DNA from: Qipengyuania intermedia
GTDB taxonomy: Bacteria > Pseudomonadota > Alphaproteobacteria > Sphingomonadales > Sphingomonadaceae
Length of the DNA stretch: 64,000 bases
NCBI RefSeq assembly: GCF_019711615.1
Contig: NZ_JAIGNS010000001.1
Coordinates: forward strand, 1,178,001-1,242,000
Reading direction: 5' to 3'
The position numbers and the translations under genes were made by a program. The notes below the pieces were generated by a model that ran no database searches, was not told the origin of the DNA, and was given only the letters and a program-made list of their open reading frames with translations. Each line of letters opens with the position of its first letter. Positions within the stretch are counted from its first letter, which is position 1. Positions 47,744-56,933 of this stretch are shown here, one piece after another.

Positions 47744-50530
47744 TTAACCGTGCGCGCCGAACAGGTTCGCGATCGCGGTCGAGATGCGCAGCGACAGGGT
47801 GTGCGCGTCCTCGATAGGGTCGATGTAATTCGCCCTGATCGCGTCGTACCCTTCGCCCATGCCGCGCGGGTATTCCCCGCCTTCGTCCATCGCGAAATCG
47901 GTCTTGCGCGGGAAGCTCGTCGGATAGGCGCGGCGCAGCTGAGCCAGCGCTTCGTCGACCCGCAAGGTGAAGACCATTTCAAGCACGTCGGTCCGGCTGA
48001 TGTCGTTGGCGCGGCTGAAGACCGGGACCGACACGATCTTGAGGAACATGTGCTGCATCAGGGCGAGCCGCACTGCCTGGAGCACGCCGATCATGCGGCG
48101 CGTGTGTTCACGCTCGGGATGCGGTTCTTCGTCCGGCACGAGGTCGAACAGGCGATGCAGCTTGAGCGCATCGACCCGCAGGCGCGAGGCAAGCCGCCGG
48201 AACACGCCGTTGCGATCGTCCTGGATGAGATATTCGGCCAGCGCCTCGCACGCGCGCGAAAGGTGATCCTCCGTCCCGCGATAGGGGCGGCTCGCCCAAT
48301 AGGCTGAATTGAACAGCTCGCCATAGGCGGCGACGGTCTTGATGCTGGCCAGCGCATTGGAAGCGCGCACGAGGCGCATGATCTGGCGGCCACGCGGGCT
48401 TTCGCGCAGCAATTCCGCGATATCCTCGTAATTGCTTTCGGCGGCGCTGCCGACACCGGCGATGATATTCACCGGATAGCCCAATTGCTGGAGAATCGCG
48501 TTGTGCGGGATCGCGCGGATCTGCCGCAAGCTCATCTCGCGGTCGGCATTGATATCGCTCTGGCGGCGCGACACGCGGCTACCAGTCGAATTCAGCAGGC
48601 CGAGACCGAAGGCGGTAATCGCCCGGCTGTAGGTTCGGCTTTCCAGATGCTCCTGCTGGTGATCCTTCACCGCACGGTAGAAGTCGAGGCTGAGGTCGGT
48701 CCGGCGATAGAAGGGGTCGGTCGGCGCTTCCAGGTCTGCGGTCGCCGGCGCGCGTTCGGCAATTTCGGAAAGTGTCGCCAGCGCCAGTTCGGGCGTCGAG
48801 AAGAACAAATAGCCATCACCGCCCTGGAAGCTCGCCTCAGGCTCGAGCCGGATGTTCGCGCGCGCGAAGCGGCGGCGCGCCCAGGGGCTCATCGGCCATT
48901 CGAGGCGGTCCTTGAAGCTGGCCGGATGCGCGCCGCGTCCCATGCCTTCGCCATGTGTGTTGAAGACGAGCGCGGCGACATCGGTAAGGCCATTGGCGGC
49001 CATGGCTTCCGCAAGGCGTCCCTGCAGGCGCTCGATTGCAAGGCTGGCCGGGATCTGCCCGACGAAACGGCCCGCATCGGAAAAGCCGGTCTGGATCGCG
49101 ACTCTGCCGCGCAGGCGCGCATATTCGCGAAAGGCGTCTTCGGCGAGCAGGGCGTCAAGGAAGCGCCCGCCATGTTCCAGCGCGCTTTCGGTCTCGAACA
49201 GGGGCGATACGTCCACCTTGTTCTCGATCCCGAACAGGCGCGCAAAATAGAGGGCCGAAAGGACGGTCGCGGGCTGTTCGCATTCGGCGACCAGCATGCG
49301 GATCGGCGCGTCCGCGTCCACATGCTTGAGGATCTGCGCCATGGCGAGGAATTGACGCACGGCGGTCGAACTTTCGATCGCGAGCGAGGCGAAATTGGCC
49401 GAGAGCGGCTTTGCCTTGGCGAGCAGGTCGCGCAGGGCGCCGAGCGCACCCTGGCTGCCGAGGTCCAGTTCCTCTCCATTCTCGATGCGGGTGCGGATGG
49501 CGTTGTGAAGCTGCTTCGCATTCACGCGGAAATGGATGTGGCCCATGCCCAGTCCATCCGCGCGCATGGCGGCGGCCAGCGTCTTGAAGGCGATCGCTTC
49601 CTCGGTCGCCTCGTCCGCTGCCTCGCTTTCCAGCTGCTCGATAATCGGGGTCAGCGACAAGAGTTTGTCGTCATGGTCGGCGGTCAGGCGATTAGCGGCT
49701 TCGGACAGGTCTTTCGGATCGGTCAGGTCGCCCGCGAAGTCTTCGGCGCTGCGCAGCGTGTGGGCCTGTGCCGCGCGCAGCTTGGCAACGAGCGGGTGGT
49801 CGGCATCGATCGCGGCGAGCTGGTCGGCATAGCGGCCCAGCCTCTCCGCCTTTTCGGACAGGCGGAAGCGGATCGAGGTGTACCACTTGATGTCCGTGCG
49901 CCCGTCCATGTCGTAACCGACCCAGCTGGCGAAGTGGAAGGGCAGCGGCTGCAATTCTCGCCAGCGCTTGGGCCATTTTTTGGCGGCGCAATCGTAGAGC
50001 GAGGTGACGATCCGGTCGCGCGCATCCTGGGCATGGGAAAGCGCGGCCATCGCCTCGCCATGTTCGTAATCGAGCGTGATCTGCGCACGCTCACCGTCGG
50101 GGTGACCCACCTTCACGCCTTCGCCGGCCGCCTTGGCGACGGCCTGCGTCTGTCCCGGTGGTAGGAGGAAAGTCGGATGGGCGGTAAAGACGACGTGGAG
50201 CTGCGGATGGGCCCAATGCGCGGCGAACGCATCGAAATCCTCGGCATCCTTGCAGAATGTGTCGAGCCGCTTCGGCGCAGCGTCGGGTGACACGAGGTCG
50301 CGTAAATGGTCGGCTCTCACTTCGAGAGCCTGTCCTTCCAGTTCCTCGATCAGTCCCGCCAGATCTTCGAGCGACAGATCTCCCGCTTCCAGCTTGCGCG
50401 ACAGATCATGGGCAAGCTGGAACACCGGATTGAAGAGCGGCGTCTCCTGCGTCCTCGCGTGCAATTCGCGCAGTCGTTCGGCCAGCGTGTCGAAGGAAAG
50501 GGGGGACAGATCGGTCAAGGCACGCTCCAC
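47744..50530 (-). CDS. ppc: Phosphoenolpyruvate carboxylase, divergent form
   Basis: A 928-residue protein related to PEPC, which carboxylates PEP to oxaloacetate. Conserved features include FTAHPT with His118, PLFETESAL (metal ligand Glu), GFSDAG with Asp485, and the IRAIPHNAI...GAGSA region. Departures are marked: the SDSxKD lysine position is Arg488, and the catalytic loop reads THGEGMGRGAHP (525-536) where typical enzymes have FHGRGGxxGRGG. The usual C-terminal NTG is absent. GTG 50530 is the outermost start; TTG 50518, with GGAG upstream, is a credible alternative. Activity is uncertain. Confidence 0.82.
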   Translation of the reverse strand: MERALTDLSPLSFDTLAERLRELHARTQETPLFNPVFQLAHDLSRKLEAGDLSLEDLAGLIEELEGQALEVRADHLRDLVSPDAAPKRLDTFCKDAEDFDAFAAHWAHPQLHVVFTAHPTFLLPPGQTQAVAKAAGEGVKVGHPDGERAQITLDYEHGEAMAALSHAQDARDRIVTSLYDCAAKKWPKRWRELQPLPFHFASWVGYDMDGRTDIKWYTSIRFRLSEKAERLGRYADQLAAIDADHPLVAKLRAAQAHTLRSAEDFAGDLTDPKDLSEAANRLTADHDDKLLSLTPIIEQLESEAADEATEEAIAFKTLAAAMRADGLGMGHIHFRVNAKQLHNAIRTRIENGEELDLGSQGALGALRDLLAKAKPLSANFASLAIESSTAVRQFLAMAQILKHVDADAPIRMLVAECEQPATVLSALYFARLFGIENKVDVSPLFETESALEHGGRFLDALLAEDAFREYARLRGRVAIQTGFSDAGRFVGQIPASLAIERLQGRLAEAMAANGLTDVAALVFNTHGEGMGRGAHPASFKDRLEWPMSPWARRRFARANIRLEPEASFQGGDGYLFFSTPELALATLSEIAERAPATADLEAPTDPFYRRTDLSLDFYRAVKDHQQEHLESRTYSRAITAFGLGLLNSTGSRVSRRQSDINADREMSLRQIRAIPHNAILQQLGYPVNIIAGVGSAAESNYEDIAELLRESPRGRQIMRLVRASNALASIKTVAAYGELFNSAYWASRPYRGTEDHLSRACEALAEYLIQDDRNGVFRRLASRLRVDALKLHRLFDLVPDEEPHPEREHTRRMIGVLQAVRLALMQHMFLKIVSVPVFSRANDISRTDVLEMVFTLRVDEALAQLRRAYPTSFPRKTDFAMDEGGEYPRGMGEGYDAIRANYIDPIEDAHTLSLRISTAIANLFGAHG

Positions 50531-50776
50531 ATGAGTTTCGGCGCGTAAATGCCGGGAAAAGGGGGCGGTGAGTCAAGGGCGGGCTCCCGGCGGCGCCATG
50601 AATAGGTTTGCGCATCTGTAACTGCGCACTCGCCGTGGGTGTTCCGCCCTTCTCCCTTTACACCTGCGCTTTCCTTCGTCACCCAATCGCCAGGCGTTAA
50701 CAGCTCGCGCACACTCACGCGCTAGGTCCGCAAGGGCCGGCTTCGCAGTGAAGGGCACGAAACAGGATATGGATAC

Positions 50777-51649
50777 ATGAGCGATTGGACCATCGGCATC
50801 ATCGGCGGGTCGGGCCTCTATGCGATCGACGAGCTGGAAGACGCACAATGGATCGAGATCAACTCGCCCTGGGGTGAGCCGTCCGACCAGATCCTGTGCG
50901 GGACGATCGGCCATGTCCGCGTCCGTTTCCTCCCGCGCCACGGACGCGGCCACCCGATCATTCCCGGACGGATCGATGCCCGCGCCAATATCGATGCGCT
51001 GAAACGTGCCGGCTGCACCGACATTCTCGCCATCAGCGCGGTCGGTTCGCTGTCGGAAGAGCTGCATCCGGGCCGCTTCGTGACGGTCGACCAGTTCATC
51101 GACAACACCAAGAGCCGCGCCTCGACCTTCTTCGACAACGGCTTCGTGGCGCATGTGCCCTTCGGCGATCCGGTCTGCAGCCGCCTGTCGAAACATATCG
51201 GCAAGGCGGTCGAGAAATCGGGCGGCGATGTCACCACCGGCGCGACATATCTCGCGATGGAAGGTCCGCAATTCTCCACCCGCGCGGAAAGCAAGCTCTA
51301 CCGCCATTGGGGGGCAGAGGTGATCGGCATGACCGGCATGCCCGAAGCCAAGCTCGCGCGCGAAGCCGAGCTGCCCTATGCGCTGCTCGCGATGGTGACC
51401 GATTGGGATAGCTGGCGCGATGACGAGGCGACTGTCGACGTGGCCGAAATCGTTGCCCAGATGCAGAAGAATTCCGAGCGGGCGAAGAAAGCGCTTGTCG
51501 CGTTCTGCAAGGGCCTGCCGAAGAAGCGCAGCCCCTCGCCGATCGACCGCGCGCTGGACGATGCGGTGATCACGTCGCCCGACCAGCACGACAGGGAATT
51601 GATGGCCAAGCTCGACGCGGTTGCAGGACGGCTTTTCCGCGCACGATGA
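50777..51649 (+). CDS. mtnP: S-methyl-5'-thioadenosine phosphorylase
   Basis: Cleaves methylthioadenosine to adenine and methylthioribose-1-phosphate in methionine salvage. The 290-residue trimeric-phosphorylase-family protein has GIIGGSGLY (8-16), FLPRHGRGH, NIDALKRAG, TYLAMEGPQFSTRAES and GMTGMPEAKLAREAE, which define the MTAP/PNP-II group. AGGA lies 9 bp before ATG 50777. Its TGA overlaps the glpD start (ATGA). No other salvage genes are adjacent. Confidence 0.95.
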   Translation: MSDWTIGIIGGSGLYAIDELEDAQWIEINSPWGEPSDQILCGTIGHVRVRFLPRHGRGHPIIPGRIDARANIDALKRAGCTDILAISAVGSLSEELHPGRFVTVDQFIDNTKSRASTFFDNGFVAHVPFGDPVCSRLSKHIGKAVEKSGGDVTTGATYLAMEGPQFSTRAESKLYRHWGAEVIGMTGMPEAKLAREAELPYALLAMVTDWDSWRDDEATVDVAEIVAQMQKNSERAKKALVAFCKGLPKKRSPSPIDRALDDAVITSPDQHDRELMAKLDAVAGRLFRAR

Positions 51650-53133
51650 GCGAACGCTTCGACCTTCTCGTAGTCGGCGGCGGTATCAACGGGGCCGGGA
51701 TTGCGCGCGATGCGGCAGGCCGCGGCCTGTCGGTCGCCCTGGTCGAGAAGGACGACCTGGCCTCGCACACGTCGTCGGCCAGCACCAAGCTCGTCCACGG
51801 CGGGCTGCGTTACCTGGAGCATTACGAATTCAGGCTGGTGGCCGAGAGCCTGCGCGAACGCGAAGTGCTGCTCGCCAATGCGCCGCATATCATCTGGCCT
51901 CTGCGCTTCCTCCTGCCACACGAGCCGGGGATGCGGCCGAAGTGGATGCTGCGGGCGGGGCTGTTCCTTTACGACCGGCTCGGCGGACGCAAGAGGCTCC
52001 CCGGCTCGCACAAGGTCGACCTGCGCAACCCGCCACATCGCGCGATCCTGCAGGATCACCTGACCAGCGGCTTCGAATATTCGGACTGCTGGGTGGAGGA
52101 TTCCCGCCTCGTCGTCCTCACTGCAATGGATGCGGAAGAGCGCGGGGCGAAGGTGTGGACGCGAACCGAATGCACTGCGCTCGAACGCAGGGCCGACCAT
52201 TGGCTCGCCACGCTGGGCGGGTCCGATGGCGAGCGCGCGGTGGAGGCCAAGGCGGTGGTCAATGCCGCCGGTCCCTTCGTCGACAAGGTCGCCAGGTCCG
52301 CGCTCGGCGAAGGGACGCCCGCTCACTTGCGGCTGGTCAAGGGCAGCCACATCATCGTCCCGCGGGCCTATGCGGGCGACCATGCCTACATCTTCCAGCA
52401 GGCCGACGACCGGATCGTCTTCGCCATTCCCTATGAGCGCGACTTCACCCTGATCGGCACGACCGACCTTCTTTACGAAGGCGATCTGGACCATGTCGAA
52501 ATCGCCGCGGAAGAGCGCGAATATCTGCGTGAAGCGGCTACGCGGTATCTGCGGAGCGGGATCACCGAAGAGGACATCGTGCACACCTATTCGGGCGTGC
52601 GCCCGCTCTACGAGGATAACGCGAAGTCCAATTCCACGGTGACGCGCGATTATGTGTTCGAAATCGAAGCGGAAGGCGGCGCGCCGATCCTGTCGGTCTA
52701 TGGCGGCAAGATCACGACCTATCGCAAGCTTGCCGAGCACGCGCTGGAAAAGCTTTCTGCGCATGCCGGAATCCCGCCGCAGGGCTGGACCGCGCATGCC
52801 CCGCTGCCCGGCGGCGACATGGACAATGGCGACTTCGCCCGTTTCCTCTGGAAAGCGAGCGACCGCTTCAGCTGGGTGCCGCCGGAAATGCTCCTGAGGC
52901 TGTGCCGCGCCTACGGAACCCGGATCGACCGCGTCCTCTCCGACGCACGGAGCCTCGACGAGCTGGGCACGCACTTCGGGGGCGATCTCTACGAGGCGGA
53001 ACTGCGATATCTGGTAGACTGCGAATATGCGCGCTCGGCCGAGGACGTCTTGTGGCGCCGGAGCAAGCTCGGGCTGCATCTGTCCGCTGAAACGCAAGAA
53101 TCCGTAAGGGAATGGTTCTCGTCGCGTTCCTGA
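51646..53133 (+). CDS. glpD: Aerobic glycerol-3-phosphate dehydrogenase
   Basis: FAD enzyme that oxidises sn-glycerol-3-phosphate to dihydroxyacetone phosphate and feeds electrons to quinone at the inner membrane. The 495-residue protein has the FAD loop GGGINGAGIARDAAGRG (11-27), the substrate segment STKLVHGGLRYLEHYEF, GTTDLLYEGDLDHVEI, and GVRPLYED. The C-terminal all-helical domain is intact. It is translationally coupled to mtnP, an unusual pairing without obvious metabolic logic. Confidence 0.95.
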   Translation: MSERFDLLVVGGGINGAGIARDAAGRGLSVALVEKDDLASHTSSASTKLVHGGLRYLEHYEFRLVAESLREREVLLANAPHIIWPLRFLLPHEPGMRPKWMLRAGLFLYDRLGGRKRLPGSHKVDLRNPPHRAILQDHLTSGFEYSDCWVEDSRLVVLTAMDAEERGAKVWTRTECTALERRADHWLATLGGSDGERAVEAKAVVNAAGPFVDKVARSALGEGTPAHLRLVKGSHIIVPRAYAGDHAYIFQQADDRIVFAIPYERDFTLIGTTDLLYEGDLDHVEIAAEEREYLREAATRYLRSGITEEDIVHTYSGVRPLYEDNAKSNSTVTRDYVFEIEAEGGAPILSVYGGKITTYRKLAEHALEKLSAHAGIPPQGWTAHAPLPGGDMDNGDFARFLWKASDRFSWVPPEMLLRLCRAYGTRIDRVLSDARSLDELGTHFGGDLYEAELRYLVDCEYARSAEDVLWRRSKLGLHLSAETQESVREWFSSRS

Positions 53134-53220
53134 GGCGCCCTGCGGTTCACAAAGCTTGAAAGCGCGGGTGCTCGGGTCCAAGTGGCGGGGGTTAAGTCCC
53201 TTTGTCACCTTCGGAGTCGC

Positions 53221-56200
53221 ATGGCCCTGCACGATCCAATCCGCCCCCAGTCCATTTCCCGCCAGTCGCTGCGCGAAGCCTACCGCGCAGAAGAGAACGC
53301 CTGTGTCGCCGAGCGCCTGACCCAGGCCGCTCCCGCCAGCGCGAAGCATGACGAGGCCGCGGACTTAGCTGCACAGCTGATCGAGGGCGCCCGTCGCCAG
53401 AAGGCAAGCGGTATCGACGCGTTCCTGCACCAGTACGGGCTGGCCACCGAAGAAGGCGTGGCGCTTATGTGCCTTGCCGAAGCGCTCTTACGAGTGCCCG
53501 ATGCGCCGACAGCGGATGCGCTGATCCGCGACAAGATCGGCGATATCGACTGGTCGGAGCATCTCGGCGAAAGCTCGTCGACATTCGTCAACGCAGCGAC
53601 CTTTTCGTTGATGCTGACAGGCGAAGTGCTGGAACGACCAGAAGAAGCGCAAAAGGGCATGCGCCGCACGCTCAAGGGGGCGGTTACGCGGCTGGGTGAA
53701 CCGGTCATCCGCAAGGCGACGCTACAGGCGATGAAGATCCTCGGAGGCCAGTTCGTTTACGGCCGCACGATCGACGAATCGCTCAAGCGTGCGGCACCGG
53801 AACGCGCCAGGGGCCTGACCCACAGTTTCGACATGCTCGGCGAAGCGGCGATGACCTATGCCGATGCGGAACGCTACCGCGCCAGTTACGAGCGCGCGAT
53901 CGACCGGCTGGCCCGCGAGGCGACGGGCGACCTTGCAACATCGCCCGGCATTTCGGTCAAGCTGTCGGCGTTGCATCCGAAATATACCTTCCTGCATGCG
54001 GACCTCGCCATCAGCGGCCTGCTGCCGATGCTGCGCTCGCTGATCGTCAAGGCACGCGATGCCAATATCCATTTCACCATCGATGCCGAAGAGGCGGACC
54101 GGCTGGAATTGTCGATGGACATCATCGAAGCGCTGGTGCGCGACGACGACCTGTTCAAGCGCCCCGACGGCTCGCACTACGAGGGCTTCGGCCTTGCCAT
54201 CCAGGCCTACCAGAAGCGCGGCGTGCCGATGTGCGAATGGGTTGCGCGCCTCGCCCGCAAGTACGACCGCCGTTTCTTCGTCCGTCTGGTGAAGGGCGCG
54301 TATTGGGATACGGAAATCAAGCTCAGCCACGTGGGCGGCTTCACCGATTTCCCGGTCTTCACCCGCAAGCTGGCGACCGACGTCAGCTACCTCGCCTGTG
54401 CCGACAAATTGCTGGCGGCGGACGATGTCATCTATCCGGCTTTTGCGACGCACAACGCCTATACTATCGGTGCGGTGAAAGCGCTCGCCGGACCCAAAAG
54501 GTTCGAATTTCAGCGGCTGCACGGCATGGGCGAAGACGTCTATGGTGCGCTGGCCCAAGTGGAGGGAAACCGGAAAACGAATGTCCGCATCTATGCACCG
54601 ACGGGCACGCACAAGGACCTGCTCGCCTATCTGGTGCGCCGCCTGCTCGAGAACGGTGCGAATTCGTCCTTCGTGAACCGCATGGCCGATGCTGAGATAC
54701 CGGTGTCCGAGCTGGTCACCGATCCGTGCGCGGACCTGCTCGATCTGGAACCCTACCGCAATCCGGCGATCCCGCTTCCGGCGGACATCTTTCCCAACCG
54801 CAGGAACTCTGCAGGCATCGACCTGTCCGACCCGCTGGAGCGCGAACCGCTGCTCGACCGGCTGCACGAACTGGAATCGCGGCACTGGCATGCGGAGCCG
54901 ACCTTTACGTCGGGTGCGGATGCGGAAATCGCTCCGATCAACAAGCCGCACGACCTCACGGCAGAAGTCGGCACGCGGCGCGATACGCTCGATTTCGAGG
55001 TCGAAGAAGCGATCACGCGCGCCGAGCGGATCCAGCATGGCTGGAATGCGCTTGGCGGTGAACGCAGGGCCCTGCTGCTGGAAGAGGCAGCGGACCTGTT
55101 CGAGGAGCACACCGACGAATTCCTGTCACTGTGCCAGCGCGAGGCCGGCAAGACCCTGCAGGACGCAATCCTCGAATTGCGCGAAGCGGTCGACTTCCTG
55201 CGCTATTACGCAGGCGAGGCGCGGCGCCTTTTCGAAGGCTCGATGCCGCTGCCCGGACCGACGGGCGAGGAAAACCGCCTGACGCTGGCCGGTCGCGGCG
55301 TCTTTGCCACGATCAGCCCGTGGAACTTCCCGCTGGCCATCTTCATCGGCCCTGCCGCCGCTGCGCTTGCCGCTGGCAATACCGTGGTCGCCAAGCCGGC
55401 GGAACAGACCCCGCTAATCGCAGCGCTGGCCGTCAGGCTGTGCCACGAGGCGGGCATTCCCGAAGAGGCCTTCCAGCTGCTGCCGGGTGCGGGCGACGTG
55501 GGTGAATTCATCACTTCCGATCCGCGCATCGCGGGCGTTGCCTTTACCGGCTCGACCCAGACTGCACAGGCCATCAACCGCAGCTTGGCCGCGCGCGACG
55601 GACCGATCGCCACTTTCATTGCCGAGACCGGCGGCCAGAACGCGATGATCGTCGATTCCACCGCGCTGCCCGAACAGGTCACCCGGGATGTCGTCGCCTC
55701 CGCCTTCCAGAGCGCGGGCCAGCGCTGCTCCGCCCTGCGCGTCCTGCATATCCAGGACGAAGTCTACGACGAGATGTTGGGCATGATCCGCGGCGCCTTC
55801 GAAGCGCTGACGATCGGCAATCCGGAGAACCTGTCCACCGATGTCGGCCCGGTCATCGATCCCGACGCCAAGGCCGCTCTCGAGCGCCATGTCGCACGTC
55901 GGAAGAAAGGCGGTATGCCGGTCTGGCGCCGCCGATTGCATCGCGGGGCCAATGCGGGGTGCTTCGTGGCTCCGACGATCATCGAGATCGATTCGATCCT
56001 CGACCTCAAGCGCGAGAACTTCGGCCCGGTGCTCCACGTCGTGCGCTACAAGTCGAGCGACCTCGGCCGTATCGTCGAGGAAATCAACGCGACCGGCTAT
56101 GGCCTCACGATGGGCCTGCACAGCCGTAACGACGACACCCGCGCCTTCGTCGAAGCGCGCGCGAAGGTCGGCAATTTCTACGTCAATCGCAACCAGATCG

Positions 56201-56358
56201 GCGCGGTTGTCGAGAGCCAGCCGTTCGGGGGCGAGGGCCTGTCGGGCACTGGTCCCAAGGCCGGCGGCCCGCACTATGTCGCGCGCTTTGCGACTGAACG
56301 CGTCGTGTGCATCGATACCACCGCGGCCGGAGGCAATGCCACGCTGCTGGCGAGCTGA
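53221..56358 (+). CDS. putA: Bifunctional proline dehydrogenase / L-glutamate-gamma-semialdehyde dehydrogenase
   Basis: Oxidises proline to glutamate in two steps with a channelled intermediate. At 1045 residues it is a type A (short) PutA. The N-terminal ribbon-helix-helix DNA-binding domain found in E. coli PutA is absent, so it cannot repress its own gene that way. The FAD domain shows VKGAYWDTEIKL, PAFATHNAYTIGAV and EFQRLHGMG. The aldehyde dehydrogenase domain has ETGGQNAMIV and catalytic Cys836 (SAGQRCSALRVL). ATG 53221 follows CGGAG. It is 87 bp downstream of glpD and could be cotranscribed. Confidence 0.96.
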   Translation: MALHDPIRPQSISRQSLREAYRAEENACVAERLTQAAPASAKHDEAADLAAQLIEGARRQKASGIDAFLHQYGLATEEGVALMCLAEALLRVPDAPTADALIRDKIGDIDWSEHLGESSSTFVNAATFSLMLTGEVLERPEEAQKGMRRTLKGAVTRLGEPVIRKATLQAMKILGGQFVYGRTIDESLKRAAPERARGLTHSFDMLGEAAMTYADAERYRASYERAIDRLAREATGDLATSPGISVKLSALHPKYTFLHADLAISGLLPMLRSLIVKARDANIHFTIDAEEADRLELSMDIIEALVRDDDLFKRPDGSHYEGFGLAIQAYQKRGVPMCEWVARLARKYDRRFFVRLVKGAYWDTEIKLSHVGGFTDFPVFTRKLATDVSYLACADKLLAADDVIYPAFATHNAYTIGAVKALAGPKRFEFQRLHGMGEDVYGALAQVEGNRKTNVRIYAPTGTHKDLLAYLVRRLLENGANSSFVNRMADAEIPVSELVTDPCADLLDLEPYRNPAIPLPADIFPNRRNSAGIDLSDPLEREPLLDRLHELESRHWHAEPTFTSGADAEIAPINKPHDLTAEVGTRRDTLDFEVEEAITRAERIQHGWNALGGERRALLLEEAADLFEEHTDEFLSLCQREAGKTLQDAILELREAVDFLRYYAGEARRLFEGSMPLPGPTGEENRLTLAGRGVFATISPWNFPLAIFIGPAAAALAAGNTVVAKPAEQTPLIAALAVRLCHEAGIPEEAFQLLPGAGDVGEFITSDPRIAGVAFTGSTQTAQAINRSLAARDGPIATFIAETGGQNAMIVDSTALPEQVTRDVVASAFQSAGQRCSALRVLHIQDEVYDEMLGMIRGAFEALTIGNPENLSTDVGPVIDPDAKAALERHVARRKKGGMPVWRRRLHRGANAGCFVAPTIIEIDSILDLKRENFGPVLHVVRYKSSDLGRIVEEINATGYGLTMGLHSRNDDTRAFVEARAKVGNFYVNRNQIGAVVESQPFGGEGLSGTGPKAGGPHYVARFATERVVCIDTTAAGGNATLLAS

Positions 56359-56405
56359 CACAGGGACGCTTGCGAACCCATGGCGTGCCGCGTTAGAAGC
56401 GCGCC

Positions 56406-56933
56406 ATGGTTCGCACCCTCCGGAATTTCATCGTCCTCTTCGCGCTCGCCTGGTCATCGATGGCTGCGGCGGCGGTCGAGATCACTTTCCACTCCTTCAA
56501 CGGCTCGGTCTTCGCCGGGCGTTACCCGCACACATTCGTGTCTATGGCGGGAACGCTGGAAGACGGGACCGCCGTGAAAGAGAATTTCGGCTTTTCCGCC
56601 AAGAGCGCGACGCCTGCCGTATTGCGCGGGCCGGTCGAACACATCGTGATGACGGAAAAAGAGAAATGGCTGAGCAAAACGAATCGCCATTTCACGCTCA
56701 AGATGACCGATGCGCAGTACCGCAAGGTGAAGAGGCTGGTTTCCGAATGGCGCGATGCGCCTGGGAAGTTCTATGATCTGGACACGCGCAACTGCATCCA
56801 TTTCGTAGGCGAGATCGGCCGGATCATGGGGCTCAAGGTAGAGTACCCCGATGACATGCTGCGCCGTCCGAAGAAGTGGCTGAACCACATCACGGTGCTC
56901 AATCCCTGGCTGGGTGCAGCTGCCGTCGACTAG
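56406..56933 (+). CDS. Hypothetical exported protein with ordered His and Cys (possible permuted NlpC/P60-like fold)
   Basis: A 175-residue protein of unknown function. The signal peptide ends near residue 23 (AWSSMAAAA). The mature part has YPHTFVSMAG with His42 and, 88 residues later, TRNCIHFVGEIGRIMG with Cys130. His before Cys is the order seen in circularly permuted NlpC/P60 and LRAT-type thiol enzymes, so a periplasmic hydrolase or acyltransferase is possible, but this is inference. Start ATG 56406 is 47 bp after putA. The stop overlaps that of the convergent AI-2E-family gene in CTAG. Confidence 0.72.
   Translation: MVRTLRNFIVLFALAWSSMAAAAVEITFHSFNGSVFAGRYPHTFVSMAGTLEDGTAVKENFGFSAKSATPAVLRGPVEHIVMTEKEKWLSKTNRHFTLKMTDAQYRKVKRLVSEWRDAPGKFYDLDTRNCIHFVGEIGRIMGLKVEYPDDMLRRPKKWLNHITVLNPWLGAAAVD

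Noticed and set aside
50769-50780. Three-codon upstream ORF (ATG GAT ACA TGA) overlapping the mtnP start
   Set aside because: The only ribosome-binding site is correctly spaced for the mtnP ATG and too close for the mini-ORF. Probably coincidence.
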